A stretch of 64,000 nucleotides of DNA from Sanghuangporus weigelae. Its lineage: Eukaryota; Basidiomycota; Agaricomycetes; Hymenochaetales; Hymenochaetaceae. A program made the position numbers and the translations under genes. The DNA lies in NCBI GenBank assembly GCA_033182465.1, contig CP137322.1, forward strand, positions 1-64,000, written 5' to 3'. This document shows positions 61,201 to 64,000 of this stretch, one piece after another (within the stretch, counting starts at the first letter, position 1; the number at the start of each line of letters is the position of its first letter). Under the pieces are notes generated by a model. That model was not told the DNA's origin, did no database searches, and saw only the letters and a list, made by a program, of their open reading frames with translations.

Positions 61201-62772
61201 CATATCCCATTTCGTATGCTTGGGTAACCTTCTTGACTTGTCAGGATCAAAGACATCTGCGTAGTCTTCTATTTCCTTTGGTAGGAGTTTTCGCCAATCT
61301 CGTTTCTGTGTTCCTAGTAGTCCTTCTGCAGCTGCCTTTTGTTGAGAATACTGCTGGGATACTGAACTCGCTTTGTTCAGAGGCTGTGAGACTTGGTTCT
61401 GCTGCCTTGGTGACCAATTTCGATTGATGTCTAGCTCTAGCTTTGCAGCGAGCTCTTCCTTTCTGGTAAGGGTAGCTGGTTGGTTGGTCGTCCTAAGACT
61501 TTCAATGTCTTCTGGCTCTATATCGTGCATAGGAGTGTCTTCTGTTGTCTCCTGCTCGTCTTGCATCTCGATATCGCTTTCGTTGTCTGCCCATCTTGTA
61601 CGCTTCGGTGTGGGACTAGCTCCTCGCATTAACGATGCCGTTCTCGGTCGTATAATGCCTGCCACTGGCTTCTCTGGATACCGTGTCTTCCGTGGTCGTA
61701 TCCTATACTTCATGCCCGGGTTTTCTTCTGGTGATGGCCAGAGTTCTTCATCTTCCGGCATGTTTTGCCTCAGTGGGTGTATCTTCTGTGGTGGTTGTTT
61801 CTTCCAACGTTTCGGAGAGTCGTTTATTTCCTCCTGTTCGTCTAGGCTATGCTTGCCTGTTACATCTTGTGTTTCACCTTCGGATGTCTGGTACAGTTGC
61901 CGTGCTGGGATCATCCGTCTCGGTATGTGCCTTGGTCGTCGTTGCACTATACTCGTTCCTTGTGGTGCCTGTTTCTTCCATCGCTTGGGAGTGTAGTTTA
62001 TTTCCTTCTGTTCGTCTAGGCTATGCTTGTTTGCCGTTTCCTGTTGTGGCTGTTTCGTTGCAGAGTCTGGTATATTTTCCGTGCTCGGACTCTTCACTTC
62101 TGGCGTCTGTTTTGCCTGTTCCAGTCTTGGTGTTGCTGGTCTGGTTTCCGGCTTCGCTTGTGGCTTCGTTTCGTGAGAGTGTCCGTTGTTGTCTCTCCTT
62201 GGCGCAAATATTATTCCTGGTGCTCCAGAGTGTCGATAGTTGTCTCTGTCCTGAGCCTGTTGCTTCGTGTTATGCCTAGGTCTTGTCTTGTCAGGTTTGC
62301 CTTTCGTTTGCCGTTTCCGTTTGCGCTTCCTGTGCCTTCGCTTCTTGGTAGCTTGTATGACGTTGAGCTCGAATGGTATCGAATTACCATTCCGATTCCA
62401 TACTTGATTCTTCCAATCAATTTCGGGATTGACTTTGGCCAAATAGTCAATTCCTAGGATCACTTGATCCTGTCCTGTGGTTGCTACTGCCAACGTTTGT
62501 GGCTGCGGTTTAGGTCCATCAAAAATTAATGTGTAGACCTCGTGCGTGATTGCTCCTCCTTGGTTGGGACTTCCATCCGCATTATTCAAAGGTCGAGGGT
62601 GATCAAGCCTCTTTTTGAATAGGCTGTAGTGTCGTACCAGGTTGGGGTGTATCGTGCTGCATGTAGCTCCGGAATCGATTAACGCTTTGACTGCTAGGGT
62701 CTTTGTTCCAACCTTCACTCGAATAGGTAATCGGGGATGCAATGCTTGTATTGGCAATCGCTTATTGTACAT
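58291..62772 (-). CDS. Gypsy-1 Pol (copy 2), 1493 codons
   Basis: Same domain order as 9654-14132: DSG protease, basic linker, YLDD RT, RNase H, H-H-C-C/DDE integrase, chromodomain; all motifs intact. One codon longer because a linker segment near residue 250 reads KHSLDEQKEINYTPKR where copy 1 reads KHHRDEEEINYTPKR, probably by exchange with the neighbouring related repeat. Confidence 0.95.
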   Translation of the reverse strand: MYNKRLPIQALHPRLPIRVKVGTKTLAVKALIDSGATCSTIHPNLVRHYSLFKKRLDHPRPLNNADGSPNQGGAITHEVYTLIFDGPKPQPQTLAVATTGQDQVILGIDYLAKVNPEIDWKNQVWNRNGNSIPFELNVIQATKKRRHRKRKRKRQTKGKPDKTRPRHNTKQQAQDRDNYRHSGAPGIIFAPRRDNNGHSHETKPQAKPETRPATPRLEQAKQTPEVKSPSTENIPDSATKQPQQETANKHSLDEQKEINYTPKRWKKQAPQGTSIVQRRPRHIPRRMIPARQLYQTSEGETQDVTGKHSLDEQEEINDSPKRWKKQPPQKIHPLRQNMPEDEELWPSPEENPGMKYRIRPRKTRYPEKPVAGIIRPRTASLMRGASPTPKRTRWADNESDIEMQDEQETTEDTPMHDIEPEDIESLRTTNQPATLTRKEELAAKLELDINRNWSPRQQNQVSQPLNKASSVSQQYSQQKAAAEGLLGTQKRDWRKLLPKEIEDYADVFDPDKSRRLPKHTKWDMAINLKEGVPLPKPRPIIKLTREEQAALDAYVKELLDKGWIEKVQPHEPCPVAAPVFFVGKKDGGARAVTDYRDINDTTVSDPYPIPIMSVLPEKLEKGKFFFTLDMRSGYNNLRIREGDEWKAAFRVGNAVYKPKVMMFGMKNSPAVFQRFMNDNFEYWLRTEEALNYLDDLIGQAQTEEEHWKLLRAILQKCRELDIYLKIEKCHFLQTQLDYLGFVVGTKGIQMDPYKLKAIHEWPVPKTKRQVRKFQGFCNFYRRFIRNYADTFAPIGDLIKKDRKFIWAEAQDKAFESIKKAFETEVALAMPKPDKPYTLETDASDVAIGAVLQQEDNQGELRPLGFMSKTLTNTQRNYPTHDKEMLAIMEALKHWRHLLEGTKEPVTIRSDHANLRYFMTAQNLSRRQARWALELSRYNFKILHWPGKKNQADELSRRSDYMPEDKDNLGVTLLPPDTIKQQTLRRTEINGLYKLETEMVTISDPIIRTIKRNYNTEEAKKEIQAIKQSNGYSYRNGLHYVTNALYIPPSANLRALLIRRRHDHKLAGHPGAEKTIELVKRSYYWPKMEEMIRAYTATCDICQRAKPIRQFRNPPLQPLEAPHQPWETITCDLITDLPVSNEGYSAILVIVDKLTKMGKFIPCQGIPNAKQLARLFRQHVFKYYGAPKRVISDRGSNFTAQFLKEFCRLIDVDWKTSTAYHPQTDGQTERLNQELEQYLRCYVSYRQTDWAEYIDIAEFAYNNRKHSTTHQSPFYTLYGWHPHLDVAETGDSNVPEAINHLEELRQVQQEAYNSIRQANEAMKLYADLHRGKLPEYKPGDEVLLDMRNLSRLEPTKKLAMKWAGPYKVEKAVGQVSFRLRLPETLPIHPVFHASLLRPYKRKEYPGRPTLDEPPPIEVEGEAEYEVETIHNTRRHRSKVQYLIQWKGYQERTWEPLDNLKNSYQMIEAFHKKYPQAIQPPNLNQWIAARKRMRQ

Positions 62773-62876
62773 CGCTTCACTGGGGTTGAACCCAGGAGGT
62801 TTGAAACACTGGTTGTTGAAACCTTTCTCGTCACCCTTGTCACACTCACATCGCGCAGTCTCGTTCGATGGAGGTC

Positions 62877-63965
62877 TTAATCTTTTCCCTGTTGCTCTTT
62901 ACTTGCTAGGGATTTGCGAATGTTGTTTCGGTATTCTTCGTCATGTTTGCAAGTCCATCCTGCTGATTCGTCGCCTTTAGCCCATGCTACATGGTCGTAG
63001 TGGACTGGCCTTCGGCAGTGTGGATCGGGACATGTTTCCTTGAAATCGATTGTTCGTGTTGTCATCGTCCTCCGTTTTACACCATTAGTCTTCTTCGGCC
63101 GCTTAGAGGAAGAACCCTTTTGCTTCCTTGGTGCCTTGCACTCCTTTGCGTAATGTCCTGACTTTTCACAGTTGTAGCATTTGCCTCCCTTCTTCGGCAA
63201 GCCTCGGAGTGCATCTACATCCATGGCGTCTGGATCTCGTTTCGTTGTTTGTACTGGTGGTCGGAAAGATGACTGTCCATTCGATTTGAATCTTGGGGTA
63301 TATGTTTGACTACCCATGAGCCTTTGCCTGGCATCAGAGTTTGCTAGGTTGCTTGTCCATTCCATCCATGCATCGAGGTCGTTCTTCTCGAAAGCGTCGG
63401 GTTGTACAGATTCGACTCGTTGTTTGACCCACATGTCTAGTCCTTTGACATAGATGTACTTGAGCATCTGCTTATCCATTGTGTCTGGTGCTCGTGCTTT
63501 GAGTCGTCGGAATTCGTCGTTGTATGCCCTAATGCTTGCTCCTTTCTGCTGGATGCATAGTAGTTGGAATAGGGCTTCCTGTTCTCCAATGATCGGATGT
63601 CCTGCTCGGATCCTCATCCAGTTCAGCATGTCCTTGAGTGATGCGAACATTCCATTTGTTGCAGCGATAATCGCAGGTACTGGTTTCAGTTTCCCATTGG
63701 CATCGAATGATGTTAGGGTATTCTTCTCTGCAAACCAATCGTAGCTGTCGCCTTCTAGTGCCGCAAATAGGCTCTTTGCGATCTCCTCCTCATCCTTGAC
63801 TCCATGCTGTGCCAGCTTCGAGATACATCGACTAATCCACAGATCAATATCTTCGCTTCGCTTGCCATAGTACTTCGGAAGCTTGATGCTGTGTTTAGAG
63901 AGTTGTGTCTGAAGAGTCTGTAGTTGCTGCTCCAGTGCTTGCACCTTCTGGTCGGTTGTCGACAT
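62877..63965 (-). CDS. Gypsy-1 Gag (copy 2), 362 aa
   Basis: As 14237-15325, with CCHC knuckle CYNCEKSGHYAKEC and only a few conservative changes (for example R to Q, D to E). Start at ATG 63965, 35 bases from the end of the window. Confidence 0.92.
   Translation of the reverse strand: MSTTDQKVQALEQQLQTLQTQLSKHSIKLPKYYGKRSEDIDLWISRCISKLAQHGVKDEEEIAKSLFAALEGDSYDWFAEKNTLTSFDANGKLKPVPAIIAATNGMFASLKDMLNWMRIRAGHPIIGEQEALFQLLCIQQKGASIRAYNDEFRRLKARAPDTMDKQMLKYIYVKGLDMWVKQRVESVQPDAFEKNDLDAWMEWTSNLANSDARQRLMGSQTYTPRFKSNGQSSFRPPVQTTKRDPDAMDVDALRGLPKKGGKCYNCEKSGHYAKECKAPRKQKGSSSKRPKKTNGVKRRTMTTRTIDFKETCPDPHCRRPVHYDHVAWAKGDESAGWTCKHDEEYRNNIRKSLASKEQQGKD
62883..62889 (-). promoter_or_regulatory. Probable -1 frameshift site (copy 2)
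   Basis: G GGA AAA heptamer directly before the gag stop, as in copy 1. Confidence 0.65.
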
Positions 63966-64000
63966 GGTCGTATGTGCTTATGGGCACTGCTGGTGGGGAA

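Larger units (their letters stand above)
54537..64000 (-). mobile_element. Gypsy-1 copy 2, incomplete in window
   Basis: Same family and orientation as 5895-18199: 3' LTR, antisense gene, 332-codon ORF, pol and gag are all open. The upstream ORFs and 5' LTR would lie just beyond base 64000. Differences from copy 1 are sparse and mostly silent. One in-frame exchange in the Pol linker and a one-base indel between pol and the 332-codon ORF are the notable structural differences. Confidence 0.93.

Overview
The window looks like the extreme end of a chromosome from a filamentous fungus, most likely a basidiomycete (Agaricomycete type). The evidence is a C-rich telomeric array at base 1, genes with many short introns (about 49-70 nt, GTRNGT...YAG), a telomere-associated Penelope-like element of the endonuclease-free (Coprina-like) kind, chromodomain Ty3/Gypsy elements, a Crinkler-type effector gene, and a subtelomeric multi-C2H2 gene resembling the OrsD/DUF3505 (telomere-linked helicase) group. 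Species cannot be told from the sequence.

Layout. 1-168: variant telomeric repeats. 169-5002: a Penelope-like element whose 458-bp 5' region, with a full hammerhead ribozyme motif, is repeated after the ORF; the inner repeat is joined through a telomere-like motif to a truncated host gene. 5003-5894 and 18200-19676: that host gene, transcribed toward the telomere, cut in frame by a 12.3-kb Ty3/Gypsy element (Gypsy-1, 5895-18199, LTRs of equal length, TSD GGATG). 19.7-22.8 kb: minisatellites, a ubiquitin relic and a palindrome array. 22.8-25.4 kb: an apparently intact six-exon Crinkler-type effector gene. 25.6-27.3 kb: gene debris, including a partial CSE1/exportin-2 copy. 28.4-36.6 kb: an 8.2-kb segment bounded by 132-bp inverted repeats and TA, holding a divergent gene pair, a decayed Tc1/mariner transposase and a small coiled-coil gene. 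40.6-51.2 kb: an old, dead Gypsy-2 element (TSD GATTC) broken by three nested insertions. 52.8-54.5 kb: an ~81-bp tandem repeat array interrupted by a probable solo LTR. 54.5-64.0 kb: a second Gypsy-1 copy running off the window.

Gypsy-1 is the most unusual system here. On its coding strand the order is LTR (with a 213-codon ORF inside the LTR), a 113-codon ORF, a 344-codon coiled-coil ORF joined by an ATGA overlap, gag, pol behind a G GGA AAA slippery heptamer at the gag stop, and a 332-codon post-pol ORF. On the opposite strand, next to the 3' LTR, is a small spliced gene for an 88-residue single-pass membrane protein. In the parts present in both copies, nearly all coding differences are synonymous, so the extra genes look selected and the family recently active.

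The telomere-side history can be read in order: a subtelomeric gene was truncated, capped with TTAGGG-type repeat, extended by a Penelope-like element apparently primed on the telomeric overhang, and later split by Gypsy-1.
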